A stretch of DNA of 64,000 nucleotides from Juglans regia (GCF_001411555.2 NC_049903.1:18209234-18273233); one strand, 5' to 3'. Positions 25,212 to 37,992 are shown, numbered from the stretch's first letter. A program made the numbers and translations. Notes: generated by a model from the letters alone, not told the origin.

Positions 25212-25644
25212 TATTAATGAAGTGTACCACCACCGGCTATAACCTTTTATCTGCAAGTAACAATGATGGTGGCCCAAAGTGCCCGATGCACCTTTAATGC
25301 CTAAGTCTGTGGTGTACATTAATAAGTCACTTAGATGATAATTCAATGATTAGTTACCTTAATGTATTACCTACCCATAGTATATATAGGAGTAACGAGT
25401 TATAGATAAGTATCAATAATGACCATCATGCCTGAGCCTTATCTCTTAAGTCATATAATTTTAATCAGGTATTATATTGAAAAAGTTAGATTCATCCTAA
25501 CTGTTCTAAACTAACAATCCATTCCACCTTATTAGTCGGCTATGAACTGGACTCACATAGGTCTCCAAGGCCTGCCAGCTTTGGTTTTGGGCATGGTTCC
25601 CTCATTGGGCCCATTCCTTCTAAGGGATTACTTAAGCCCTTCCA
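25212..25644 (-). repeat. 5' LTR of the Tat element
   Basis: Partner of 11,868-12,302. The outer edge ends TTCCA, followed by the target duplication TGGAT. The inner edge reads TATTAATGAAG where the partner has TGTCAATGATG, so the terminal CA of the minus strand has mutated to TA. The LTR should hold the promoter and polyadenylation signals, but I could not pick these out with certainty. Confidence 0.88.
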
Positions 25645-25649
25645 TGGAT

Positions 25650-26754
25650 GAAAATGCTTTCGTTGTCGAGGGCAAGGCATATGCATGCATGACACTAGTA
25701 AAAAAGTAAACTACCTCTCACATTCTAGCATAGAAGTATTTCAAATTAAATTTTAGCCAGAATTGTGCATTGTTTTTCCTAATTAAACCCAAAAGCCATC
25801 AAAACTAACAATTTATACTCCAAACTACATACTAATCTTTCATATTTGCTCTCACCTCCAAACTATCACTTTTTTCCTTTCATTATTTGTAGTATAAGTT
25901 AAGGTTGGTTAGATAATTAAAACATTTATAGTGGTGTATTTTAGACAATTTACTTAGTTGCATTGGGCTTCAAACTTAACCAAATGGACGACTGGTTTGA
26001 AAGGAGGCATATGATTTGTACAATCTTAACATGTGTAAGTCAAGTGCACTCCCTTTATAAATAATGAGCTAACCTGGGACTCATGAAAAAATTCACTTTT
26101 TAATGGTGAGCTCTACTATATTTTAAAGCATGGGGCTTGCTCACTCAAAAAATGTATCTAGTATTACTTTTAAAAAATAGTTAGGTTTAGCTGTAAGTTG
26201 TCATGTAACACCCCATACACGAAGGGTCAGGGAATTAGTTCTTGTCACTTAAAATTCAAATTTCCAATACTACAAGCTTATACTCCAAACAATTAAAGCG
26301 CTAGGCTCTATAACATGTATACTTGATTTATTCAAATACACGTTCCTCCACGGGGACATCAATGAAACCCCTTCCACATATATATAAACTCCACAAGGTC
26401 TAAAATAATGTGTCATTGTCTAAAAATATTACTTATAATTACTAATATCTTGAATTACAATAATCACTTGTACCCCTTGGTACCTATTTCAATCTATTAG
26501 CCTACTTGTGCCTTTTAGGCACTTATTCATCTATGCTCACCTAATCCTGCATGTGCTTCCTCTTCCTAGACCTCAGCTGGAATCTCAAAGTTATCTAAAA
26601 AATAATGGAGATAAATGGGTGGGTTATCAACAAGTTTGTCATCTAAAAAATAAGGTAATGGTATTTTTAAAAGCATTTCATTAGAATAATAATATACAAA
26701 AGTCCATAGGCACAAGCATAATTGAAACAATATTAGAAACAGGAGGAAAGGCCA
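25650..26754. other. Intergenic A/T-rich DNA, possible broken LTR
   Basis: No gene is seen. At 26,203 'tgtcatgtaacaccccatacacg' resembles the TGTAACACCCC start of some gypsy LTRs, and 26,500-26,600 has 'ccttttaggcacttattca'. Without a partner or end this stays a guess. Confidence 0.35.
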
Positions 26755-27528
26755 TGTTTACCCCCGTGGTAGGGTTATTCTAGTCTGTGGTTAGCAAAGT
26801 AGAACGTGTCAATGTTTGGAGGAAACCGGATGAAGGGTAGATTAAATTGAATGTAGATGGGTGTTGTTGTGGCAACCCGGGCAGCTGTGGTGGAGGAGTC
26901 ATTCGAGATGAGAGAGGTATTTTCAAAGGTGCTTTCTCTTCTTCTTTTGGTCATGGTACGAATAATGAGGCTGAATTGAGAGCTTTAATATCTGGACTAT
27001 CTTTATGTAAAGAGTTGGGTTTTAATCAAATTATTGTTGAGAGCGACTCCAGTTTGATTGTCTGTTGGTTGAGTAGTCGCAAGTGCATGGCTTGGTATTT
27101 ATGGGACTATTGGGATGAACTTTTGATGTTATTAACAGACATGCATTTCTCCATTGGCCATTAATTTCCCGAGGGGAATAATGCAGCAGATTTCCTAGCT
27201 AGACGGGGCGAGGAAGGTTATAATAACATTTTTTATGATTTTATTTCGTTGCCATGTAAGTTGAAAGGCATGCTTCGGTTGGATAAGGCGGCCCCATGTT
27301 AGATTTTAAGTGGGTTTTATTTAGGCTTGTTTAGTTTGATTATGGTAACATTTTTTATTTTCGTATATTTTTTGAGATTTGGGATGTTTTCTTTGGTTAA
27401 ATGTAAATCCCAAATGTCTTGCATGTTACCACAGTTTTCCTCAGCCATAAGTGAGGGATTTTAATAAAATTGGGAGGTGGTCACTCATGGACATGTGATC
27501 TTCGCCTCTTTTAAAAAAAAAAAAAAAA
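26755..27528 (+). mobile_element. 5'-truncated L1 LINE: RNase H domain and poly(A) tail
   Basis: 26,847-27,164 reads MNVDGCCCGNPGSCGGGVIRD, 'NNEAELRALISGLSLCKELG', 'IIVESDSSLIVCWLS', the terminal RNase H domain of plant L1 ORF2 (D, E and D positions present). After a stop the frame goes on 'FPEGNNAADFLARRGEEG'. A 3' UTR with 'ccataagtgagggattttaataaaattggg' leads to an A17-type tail at 27,512-27,528. The 5' truncation point is unclear; I found no target duplication. This 3' end is the same family as 44,610-44,957. Confidence 0.85.
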
Positions 27529-28118
27529 ACTAGTATAACTACAAATTAATTATAAATTAACATGTTATACTTAATTTTTTGCTAAGTAACTTATTACCAA
27601 GCAACAATTTTTTCGTAGTCTTTCATATCTTGGGAAACTTTAGCCATCGGTGCATATGTGTGAGTAAGGATACCAACATAAAAATCAAGCCAAGCTGCCA
27701 AATCCTCAGAGCCATCAATGTGATCATCAAGAATATCAACATTAATTTTTTTCCATTTCCTTACTTTCTCCATGTAGACACCCCTTGTAGTGCCTCGACC
27801 TGGGCGCTGACTTACATAGCTATATATACATACAGTAATTAAAGCACATTTTAATTAAATACTAATATCTGTAAAATGTATATTACTTAAAATCGAGCAA
27901 TAAACGTGGTGTTTAATTTGGAAAAATACATTCTTCTGGATCCGATGATGTTGGCCCACCATTCATGGTAGGTGAACCAATTGGGGAGTCGGTAATGATG
28001 GAGATGACACACTAGTTGCTTTACGTTTGAGAGACATATCTATTTGAAACTGTAATAAATTACTATTTTAAAAAATGTTACGGATATTATAATAATGATA
28101 CTTACACAAATATTAATT
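27529..28118. other. No gene seen; CACTA downstream flank
   Basis: A/T-rich. No convincing CACTA terminal repeat could be fixed, although 'cacactagttgc' occurs near 28,005. An 87-codon frame at 27,579-27,842 has no domain. Confidence 0.4.
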
Positions 28119-31100
28119 TCATTCATTATCAGTTTTGCTGGACCAGTCGCCCTCATCCTCACTAGACACTTTAGTTGATTCATGTTCTTCTGAAAATTCA
28201 CCCTCAATTACTTCTGGTTGAACATCTTCTTTATGCAATCGGATCATGTCATATTGGCTTAGGTCAACAAATAGATTGATGCCTGATTTGTTTTCTTGAT
28301 ATGTTTCTTCATTTGTTGGACTATCAAATTCTTCATATTGTTCTTCTGCCTCTAGAATGTAATCATATACATTTCTTGGTGCAAACTTCTCCATTATTTG
28401 CCATGGGTTCCCATACTCTAGATTATCTAAATAAAAAACTTGATTCGCTTGGCAAGCGAGAATGAAATGATTGTACTCATACCATGTGCGAGATGTATTG
28501 ACACTCACAAAATATTAATTGTTAGCACTCATAACCTAGGATTTGAGACATCCCACCAATTACATTTAAACAACTATACCATATATCCCCATACGTACTT
28601 TAATGCTATGATATATTCTACAACTCTATAGAAGTCAATGTTATCCTCCCCATGGCTTCCTTCATTTACGACCCCACAATTCTAAATTTTTCTATATCGT
28701 TCTCTATCAGCCATATGAAATTTATATCCACGCACCAAACATCTTGAGTATTGGATGGCCGGCCTAGATGGACCATGTGCTAGAGCATACAGTTTTAGTG
28801 AGATTTCTTTTGAATTTTCACCATATTTTGATACAACCTACATCAATAAATATTATTCTAGTTATATCAATGTTAAATAGAAAAAAAACTGGAGTTTAGT
28901 GGTATGAAATTCGTGGATAATAAGATCTTTTTTTAGTAATACCGTATGTTCAAACCACGAGGCGGATTCTTCTTTCTGCTACTTTTCTATGTCAGTTACA
29001 CCATCCAGGCGAAGTAGCTGTATATATTCATTGTGCATGTTAAAGTTAACTATTAATTTGTATCAAATTATATTATATTATATTCCATGAACTTAAATTT
29101 ATATTGATACAGAGATTCATCACTAACCTCAAGTAGTGGTTAATCTCTGTGCAGCTATTCAAGACATACCAATGAGTTCTATTAAACTCTCGTCCACATA
29201 GGTCATAGCCCTCTTGTGCGGTTATGGGACGTATGCTTTGAGAAAATACAGAAAATGATTATAAGAATCTCATTTGTCCACCTTCATAATTTTAGTCCGG
29301 TCTAAAAAATCTAGTATCAACCCCACAAAAATACATTGAAAAAAATGTATGCCATTCATTATCAATGTATGACTCTGCAATCAAACCTTTTGGACGAGCC
29401 TTATTCTCCACAGACCGCCTAAATTTTTCCAAAATTCATTCAATAGGATACATCCATCTATATTGAACCAGCCAGCGACTAAAGCCTCAATAGGTAGGTG
29501 CATAACCAAATGAACCATTACATCAAAGAATGAAAGCAGGTACAAACTCTCTAATTTGCACAATGTCACTATGATGTTAGCTTCTATGTTTACTAATGCA
29601 TCAACTTTCAATGTTCTACTGCAAATGTCTACGAAAAATTCCCCTTGTATGGACATCTCACGTAAGTTTTATATGCACACCAACTAGCAACGAACGCTGT
29701 AGAAATACATGACAATCGTGACTTTTAAGACCAATTTTGTTCCAATCATGAGTTCGCACACATCTTAACATGTTCGAAACATAACCATTAGGTAATTTGA
29801 TTGTCATGAACCAGTCACAAAATTTCTTTCTCTCATCATTTGAAAGTCCAAGGGGTATATAAGCTGACGACCCATTATCTTGCAAATGCAACTCTGGTCT
29901 TATTCCCAACTCTTTTAAATCTCTATGAGAGTTAGCTGTTTATTTTGTCTTCCCTTCTATTGACATGAGAGCGCCTAATATATTCTCACATATATTTTTT
30001 TCAATGAGCATAACATCTAGATTGTGGTGCAATGTCAAGGTAGTCCAGTATGACAACTGAAAGAAAATATTTTTTTTTTGGTCCTGTTCAACTCCACTGC
30101 TTGTCATTTCCTCTTTCGAGCTGTTGCATCCTTCCCAAATATGTTTTCTGAAACATCGACCAACTGCACGATAATATCAATCCTAGACAACTCTGGTTGT
30201 GATGACCTACGCTCAACCCTTTCATCAAGCATCGCTCTATTTGAATGACATCTATGATCATGTAGTAAATATCGACAGTGTCTCATGAAACATAATTTCC
30301 TACCATTTGTCAACCATTGAGACTATGTATCTTTATTGCAAACAAGACAAGTCATTTTACCTTTTGTGCTCCAACCAGACAAGTTTCTGTATGCTAGGAA
30401 ATCATTAATTGTCCACAGCACTGCAACATGAATCTTGAACTCCGCAACGAGGATGCATCATATGTACAGACATCTTGATCCCACAACTTGTTCAACTCTG
30501 AAATCAGTGGCTGCAGATATATGTCTATTTTGTTCCCTGGTCACCTTGGCCCTAGTATTAGTAGAGCCATCATAAAATACAGATCCTTTGCACTTCCAAG
30601 GTTGCAGACTATATGACATGAAGATGACAGACCAAGTATATTCATGTTGCAAAATGGATTAAAACCATCCATTGCTAAACCAAGATGTATATTGCTAGGT
30701 TCTTCAGCAAACCATGGGTACTCGACATCAAATTTCTTCCATTGCAAAGAATCTGCAGGATGCAAAAGGAAATTTTCGTTTTAGACTCTTTTTGTGTGAT
30801 GCCAATACATATCTTTTGCAGTCAATCAAGCCGTAAACAACGTTTGAATTTGAGGAATTAATAGAAAATGTCTTACCACTTTTTGGGGTACATTTTGCTT
30901 ATCGGATGTTCATCTTGACTCATGACACACTGGACATGAATCAAATTCTGCATATTGTTATCAAAAGATAACACAATCATTCTTGCATGCGTGACTGATA
31001 TTATAATCAAATCCTAGCTCTTGCTTCAATTGTTTTGCTTCATAAAAATTACAAAGTACCACGTTATTATGTGGGAAAGCCTCTTTAAATAATTCGAGCA

Positions 31101-31674
31101 ACATGTCGATGGCCTTTGCAGATATATGACATATATACTTAATATGGAGCAACCTCACCGTGAATGACAACTTGTTCTAACGGGTGCACCACACGTACAG
31201 TTCTCGTTGTGCATCCTCCTTACTGTCTTCCAAAGTTTCCATTTCCCTCAAATGATTGTATAGATGTTCTTTCTCCATCCCTCGCCCCAAACATTCCTGT
31301 ACCAAGATTGCCTAACATCTCCGTTATATCCTCTCTATCATTATCAGAAACATCCACATTTATGTCATCTATGTCGATATCTTTACCTTCCTCCTTTTGA
31401 TTGGACTGATTGCAAATCTAATTCCTTTAGGAAATGGTTCACCATGTAAGACCCAAGGTGAGTATTTAGGATCGATTCCATTTACATATAAATGCTCCTC
31501 CATTACCACCAAGTTTTAAGAACTAAGGTTTTTGTACTTCTTGTACGGACATCTTATAAATCCTCGACTATCAACACTCCCATGTGCAAATTCTATAAAA
31601 AACTTTACCCTTTGTGCATAGTCCTTATAGTCTCGATTAAGTCTATCTCCCAACAATATCCAACTCTTATCCAT
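28119..31674 (-). pseudogene. CACTA (En/Spm) transposase pseudogene, TNP2 type
   Basis: Minus strand in order. The N-terminal transposase-associated domain starts at an ATG at 31,674 (MDKSWILL, then 'FIEFAHGSVDSRGFIRCP'). 31,170-30,961 gives 'AIDMLLELFKEAFPHNNVV', 'ELGFDYNISHACKNDC'. 30,765-30,541 gives 'HPADSLQWKKFDVEYPWFA', 'LGLAMDGFNPF'. 30,313-30,104 gives 'TNGRKLCFMRHCRYLL'. 29,909-29,658 gives 'KKFCDWFMTIKLPNGYVSNM', 'KSHDCHVFLQR'. 29,656-29,381 gives 'VHLVMHLPIEALVAGWFNIDG'. 28,508-28,119 is the DUF4216-like C-terminus ('YNHFILACQANQVFYLDN') with an acidic tail. These are signature blocks of plant TNP2 transposases, which cut and move CACTA elements. Many stops and frame changes make it inactive. 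Confidence 0.9.
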
Positions 31675-33534
31675 TGTATTTCCGTTACTCTTCGACTCTC
31701 AAAAAAACTTAATTCATGGATAAACACTATCAATGGTCTTTTCATATTCACTGCTTCTATTTTTATAAGGTAATTGGTCTTATCTCATTCAAGAGACTAT
31801 CATCTATATCGCATATATACTCATGTTAGTCGAAATTTCGGCAGCATTTCACTACAATTCTCCAAGTATGCTAGTCGCAAAAAGTTCTTGATCCTATCCA
31901 TGGGCCGAGCAACTTATGGACCACATACCCAAAGAATGTAAAGAAATGCTGAACCAAAATTTTTAAAACTAACACATGAGTTTAGACTGAATATATACGC
32001 TATATAGATTATAGAATCTCAAACTATCCACTTTGAGCAATTCAAGAGTTGTACCCAAACGTTCTTTACAAGAATGTTTGGCCACAACTTTCGAACGTGT
32101 CTAACATTTCAGTCCTAACTAGTAAACCAAGCCACTAGTTTATATAAAACAAAAATTTAGAGAAATAATTCAAACATAAACTATTTTAGGGAAATACCCA
32201 AATATTTTTTTAATTTGGGTATTTTATGAAAATAATCGTATTTGTTTTCTTTTGGGTATTTTATGGAAATATTAAAATAATATTTGGGTGTTTAATTTAT
32301 ATGTAATTGGTTTGTTGGCTTATATTTTCTTAATTTGGGTATTTATGAAAATAATCGTATTTTTTTTATTTTGGGTATTTTATGGAAATAATTCATATTA
32401 TTTTGGTGTTTAATTTATAGGTAATTGGTTTGTTGTTTATATATATATTTTTTTAATTTGGATATTTTATGTAAATACCCAAATATTATTTTAATTTGGA
32501 TGTTTTATGAAAATAATCGTATTTTTTTCTTTTGGATATTTTATGGAAATAATTCATATTATTTTGGTGTTTAATTTATAGGTAATTGGTTTGTTGGTTT
32601 TCATTTTTTTAATTTGAGTATTTTATGGAAATACCCAAATATTATTTTAATTTGGGTATTTTATGAAAATAATCGTATCAATTATTTTGGGTATTTTATG
32701 GAAATAATTTATATTATTTGGATGTTTAATTTAAAATCATTGGTTTGTTGGTTTATATTTTAATTAGGACAAGTTAATGGTTTATATTTTAATTTGGGTA
32801 TTTTATGTAAATAATTCATATTATTATAATTTTGACATTTTATGCAAATAATTCATATTACACTTGAGTATTTAATTTTGGTATTTATTACACTTACTAA
32901 TTTTACGTTCAAACAATATCACAAATATAACAATATCACTAACAATATCACAAATCACCATATTATTCATCCCAAAATCACAATAACATACTAACAACAT
33001 TAACAATATTACACTAATTCATTCACAAATCACACATTAATTATTTTCACACAATATATATATAAATACATCAATACTCAAGTACGTTATTCTAATTTTT
33101 GTCAAAAATACCAAATTATTCATCCCAAATCACACTAACATACTAAAAAAATTAATAATATTACATTAACATTAACATAACAAACTTTCTTACTAAAATT
33201 CACCATAACTTTCTTACATTAATTTAGAAACCATACCTCAAATTTGTGCAATCCAATAAATCTCCACAAATTACCAATACCTACATGTAGATAAATCTTT
33301 AAATCTCCAAAACAACTATATATAATTCGAAATACAAAAAAATCCACCAAAAAAAAAAATCCTTACCTCTACTACAATGCTGCTCATGATCTCTCTCTAG
33401 AACCTCTCCTCTCGCTCTAGAACACCAATACTAATCCAAAATATCGCTGCTTGTCGTTGCTCTCTTTGTTTCTCAATGTGCAATCCGCGTGAAATAATCC
33501 TGGAAGTATAGGTTTTCAAGTCTGTAAAGTACCG
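31675..33534. repeat. Upstream CACTA region with A/T-rich minisatellite (32,160-32,830)
   Basis: The repeat is built from 'tttgggtattttatg', 'gaaaataatcgtat', 'ggtgtttaatttataggtaattggtttgttg'. 'taattggtttgttg' occurs near 32,303, 32,421, 32,581 and 32,737, so four units of about 118-160 bp. The rest (32,870-33,400) is A/T-rich with 'taacaatatcac' repeats. No coding domain is seen. Confidence 0.75.
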
Positions 33535-33854
33535 TTCGAACACAAAATTATCTGTTCGAACACGAAAATTTCACAATGGCACTTAAATTCCCTGGGTTTT
33601 AATTCAGCTTTTAATCATTCGAGTGAACCTCACAAGAGTCGAACAGGAAGTTAAGAATATTCTCTGGCATATTCGTTTAATCAAGACAGATAAAGAATTA
33701 ACTATCAATTCCATATGCCACATTTCTGTTCGAATGGATAAATATTTTGTTCGAATATATGTATATTCCATGGATTTGGCACTAAGTTTCCCTCCAAACA
33801 CATTCTACGAGAAAATTTCGTTCGAACAAAGATGCACTACACTAACTGTTCGAA
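33535..33854. promoter_or_regulatory. Cluster of TTCGAA palindromes, possible CACTA subterminal repeats
   Basis: Six exact TTCGAA sites lie at 33,535, 33,555, 33,729, 33,750, 33,821 and 33,849, several within the longer palindrome GTTCGAAC. Near matches lie at about 33,617 and 33,637. CACTA elements carry arrays of short motifs near their ends that bind their proteins. Orientation (5' side of the transposase) and density fit that role, but the terminal inverted repeat itself was not found. Confidence 0.45.
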
Positions 33855-33897
33855 CAACATACTGGTCCATCCGAGCAAGGACCCTATCTTTTTGAAC

Positions 33898-34395
33898 AAA
33901 TATATTATACTATATAATAAATATAACACTAATATACTATATATATACTATATATAATACATATAATAATACTATTATATATACTATTATATTCTATATA
34001 TATACTATATAAATAAATACTATACTATATTATACTCAGTGTATATACTAACACTAACACTAACACTGAACTAATACTATACTAATACTATACTATACTT
34101 AGTGTATATACTAACAATATACCATATATAAATATTATATACTACATATACTATATAATATTCATATATATTATATATATACAATTATCTATACTATATA
34201 CTATATATATACCATTATATATACTATATAATATTCATACTATACTATTTTAGTGTATATGTAATACTATACAAATACCATACTATACTTAGTGTATATA
34301 CTAACACTATACCAGATATAATATATATACTACATATACTATATAATATTCATATATACTGTATATATATATATACTATTTATATACTATACACT
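33898..34395. repeat. A/T-rich simple repeat (ctatata / actaac)
   Basis: Runs of 'tatactatatata', 'aataatactatt' and 'aacactaacactaac', with 'acttagtgtatatactaac' recurring at about 34,035, 34,098 and 34,286. Simple-sequence DNA, no gene. Confidence 0.85.
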
Positions 34396-35333
34396 AGCCA
34401 CTGTAGATGTTCCTGCGCTTCACCTTCAATATTCCTCTAATTGATGGCCAAAATCAAAAGTAGAAGACCCCTAGCATCTTGTCTTATACCTTTACGATTA
34501 GTCTTTTTCAACACGACTAACATGGAAAAAAGAAAAATGGAGATAGAAACAACAACAGAGAGAGTAGCAAAAATGAACAACCAAAATACATTAAAAGACA
34601 AAAAAATCATGGATGCAGGAGTGTATGGGAAGTACCCTTTAGAACCAGATCTCAGAGAAAGGGAAAAAATAGGAACTGATTGCTGACAACAATAACCCAA
34701 AACATGATCAAATTCGAAACACGAGACGCCATAAAACGCCAACACGAAATCTAGCCAGCAGAGTTTCCATTGAGTTGGCTGATGTCGACCGTGGATAGGT
34801 GGTTTTTGTCGAGCCCAAGGAATACATTCGGAAGCCTCACATTCTCTCTCTCTCTACGGGCTTTGGTTTCTGTTGGAGAAAGAAGCATCAGAAAGTGAGG
34901 GATGACAAAACCCTGCTGTCCAGCTTGTTGATGACGACAAGGGCCATGAGTTGGAGAGAGAGGGGGTTTGAGTTGAGAGAGTGAACTCTGGAGGGAGAAA
35001 GAGCCAAGAATGAGAGAGAGGGATTTGAGTGTGGTCTGAAATTTACTAATTAGGGATAATGTTTACCCAGACAGAAACACAAACCCAAACCATCAATTTC
35101 CCAACACTCAATGCATTGACACAAATAAATCCATCAGCCGATTCCTTTTTCCAAGTTTCAAACGAAAAAGACCATTACGTTCCTACATTACACGGATGAA
35201 ATACACGATAGACACTTAACAAAAGGATAAAAACGATATAACAAAAAAAAAAAGCACAAAAGAAAAAATGGATGAACAAAAATTACTATTTATCACTGTT
35301 CATAAGTGAGAGACGCTTTTTTTCATAGGATAA

Positions 35334-35376
<43 letters not shown>

Positions 35377-35976
35377 CTTTTGGAATTTGACATTTAATTT
35401 GCTTGTTTTTATGTCACCCATCATTAACCAAATGATCAGGTTTTAGAAAAAAATCAAATCATCTCATAAATAACATTTCTTTTGTCAAATTCTAACTTTA
35501 ACAAAATTTGAAATTTTAATAATAACATTTGTTTTTTGATTTTCTAATAGTCATGTTTTCAACCATAACAGTCATGCGAGACGATTTTTGGCCAAAGCTA
35601 GTCTAAGCTAGTCTCTTTTCCTCATATTTTCGCAAACTGATGCTTATGCCAAGCCAGATGCGAATGCTCTAAAGCAGAAGATAAATAAGCTGCATATAAG
35701 AAGTGGAATTTAAAACTTGCATGCATGTGTTATAAATATATATACATGATGATATATGTTAGATAATAGTGCAAAGGACATGCATGCATTAATAGACTTT
35801 CTCTAATCAATCAATCACTCTAAGATTCTCTGCTATAATTCAAAGAGTAATCCTATTGATCATCTTTTTAAAACTCTCACTTCAATCATTCTCAGATGTG
35901 ATTCTCATTATTAACGATGATTAGAAAATTATTTTTTATTATTCACTTATAATCTTTCAGCTATTTGATGCCACAT
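34396..35976. other. No recognised gene; includes (TA)n
   Basis: A minus-strand frame 34,745-34,437 encodes a peptide with one hydrophobic stretch (FLSFNVFWLFIFATLSVVV) but no known family. 34,840-35,030 is GA-rich on the plus strand. A (TA)n run sits at 35,333-35,372. The rest is A/T-rich intergenic DNA. Confidence 0.45.
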
Positions 35977-37581
35977 AAGAAGACGATACTTCAAGAACCA
36001 AATTCCTTGGTGGCACACGACTACAAAGGGAAATATTTCCAAAATTGTAATATTTTGGATTCTAAACCAGGTTATTCTCAATCTCACATATGGAGAAGCA
36101 TTTGGTCTTCTATTAAATTGGTCAAAGAAGGGGTAGTGTGACCGGTAGGAAATGGACATAATATTCGAGTATGGCATGAAAGATGGCTACCACAACCTAT
36201 TACTTATAAAATTCAAACTCCCATCAATAGACTTTCTACAGACTCGACAGTTGTGAGCTGATTGATGCTGATACTCGACAATTCGACAATGGAAGGCTGA
36301 TTTAGTAGCAGCAGTGTTTAATTCAGATGAGGCACAACTAATTTGTAGTATTCTAATCAGTTTGAGGAATGACAGTGACAAAATGATATGGGTCAGAAAT
36401 GCAAAGGGTATTTTCTATGTGAAGAGTGCTTATTTCCTGGATTGCCTTATGACAAAACAGTATGTTGGTGAAGCTTCGAATGGAGTGGCTGTAGAAGAGC
36501 TATGGAGGAATCTGTGGCAATTACATGTTCCAGGGAAGATCAAACACTTTCTATGGAAGGCACTTACTAATATTCTACCTACAAAACAGGTGTTACTGAA
36601 AAAATGAATTGGGGAAGATGGCTTGTGTCCTATCTGTCAAGGGAATGAGGAGAATGTTACTCATGTTCTTTGGAATTGTTCTGCTACTATGGATGTTTTG
36701 GGAGGTTCTTTGGAATTGTTCTGCTACTATGGATGTTTGGGGAGAGAGAGATAGCCCTCTCAACAAAGGGAATTCTAATTATAAGGATTTCAGATTGTTA
36801 TGGCTGGATATGGTTAATAGGTTGGATGTTATGCAGCTAGATCAAGTGGCCATTATTCTTTACAAGATCTGGGCTAGAAGGAATTGTTTTGTCTTTAAAA
36901 ACATTTTTAATAGTCCACTTGTTTTAGTTAAATTAGCATTGAATGATGTAGAAGTTTTTCATGAATCTCATTTGAGACTAACTTATGATGCAGCCAGCCT
37001 ACCTCAACAGATCACTGAAGTGGAATGGAGGCCACCAGCAGATCCCTTATATAAGTTAAATTTTGATGCTGCCTTTGATTCTGAGAAGAGGCTGATGGGT
37101 ATTGGCATAATGGTAAGGAACAACAGAGGTGAGGTGCTAGCTGTGGTTTCTGCTCCCAAAAGTCATATTTTTTCTGTTTTTTTTGCAGAATGCTATGCAC
37201 TTCTAAGAAGCATCAAGTTGTGCCAAGAGTTGTACTTATACTAGGTGGAGTTCAAGGGAGATGCTAAGGCAGTAGTGGATAGTGTTAATGGTTATAATAA
37301 CAACCATTCCTGGCAAGAGTTTTTGATTGATGACATACAATTCTTAATAAAGGGACATGCAGATTGGAACCTGATTTTTACTAAGAGAACTAGAAATAAA
37401 GCTTCTCATATTGCAGCAAAGTTAGGCATGTATTTAGATAGTGAATCAATGTGGATAGAGGAGGGTCCCCAGAAAGTTTTGTCAGTCACTTTGCTCGAGA
37501 AGCCATGTACTTACTTGATTTGAAGTAATGGAATTATATTTTCTTTCAAACAAAAAAAAAAAAAAAAAGAAGACGATACTT
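35977..37581 (+). mobile_element. 5'-truncated L1 LINE with 15-bp target duplication
   Basis: AAGAAGACGATACTT occurs at 35,977-35,991 and again at 37,567-37,581, directly after an A-rich tail (37,551-37,566). Between them is the 3' third of an L1 ORF2. It reads late RT sequence ('SHIWRSIWSS'), then a zinc-binding RT-associated domain (36,373-36,680: 'MIWVRNAKGIFYVKSAY', 'LWQLHVPGKIKHFLWKAL', 'CPICQGNEENVTHVLWNC'), then RNase H (37,040-37,500: 'YKLNFDAAFDSE', 'NKASHIAAKLG'). A 40-bp tandem duplication (36,665-36,704 repeated at 36,705-36,744) shifts the frame, and stops occur at 36,605 and 37,242. The exact flanks prove the insertion. Confidence 0.95.
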
Positions 37582-37899
37582 AAATTAATGACGATGGGTA
37601 TCATTTTTCCTAATTCAGAATCTAGAAGTAATTGGCCATTAAGAGTGAAATAGTTTTATGCAAGGAACATATAATTAATAAACTAGCAATAGTATAGCTC
37701 ATGGTGCCAAAGGAGACACGAAGTACGTACTCATGCTGGCATGGGGCCAATCTAGGCATCAATCTAGCACTGCGTTATTCAATAGAAGTAAATTTGAGGC
37801 TTTGATTAGTCATTACATAGAAACATGCACTAATGATGGACGTAAATAAATAATGGCCAGGAATTAAGCACGCTACACATGCATAAAACTCCAAAACTC
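37582..37899. other. Unique-looking DNA between two L1 insertions
   Basis: About 320 bp with no coding signal. It is the original host sequence separating two independent L1 target sites. Confidence 0.6.
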
Positions 37900-37992
37900 A
37901 ATTATTGATGCATCTCTTTTTCCTCTCCTAGGGTTTCCTATGTAGAGGTGCTTTTACTGTCTTGGTGCAGTTTGTCTCTTTCTTTTTTGAGC

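Larger units (their letters stand above)
11863..25649 (-). mobile_element. Complete but dead Ty3/gypsy retrotransposon, Tat lineage, with nested insertion
   Basis: Two direct LTRs of about 434 bp (11,868-12,302 and 25,212-25,644) flank gag, protease, RT, RNase H and integrase remnants, all on the minus strand. The 5-bp sequence TGGAT sits immediately outside both ends (11,863-11,867 and 25,645-25,649), a perfect target-site duplication. A primer site follows the 5' LTR and a pyrimidine-rich tract on the plus strand abuts the 3' LTR. Between integrase and the 3' LTR lies an ORF on the opposite strand, a known trait of Tat-type elements such as Grande and Retand, into which a 4.68-kb LTR has inserted. 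Without that insert the element is about 9.1 kb. Every pol domain has stops or frameshifts. Confidence 0.9.

Noticed and set aside
26203..26640. Possible further gypsy LTR starting TGTAACACCCC
   Set aside because: Only the first dozen bases are suggestive; no partner, end or target duplication was found.
31164..31449. Plus-strand frames of 61-78 codons
   Set aside because: They are opposite the N-terminal part of the CACTA transposase, which explains the open frames.
34437..34745. A 102-codon minus frame with a hydrophobic stretch
   Set aside because: No family resemblance, no promoter or splice context, next to simple repeats; not called as a gene.
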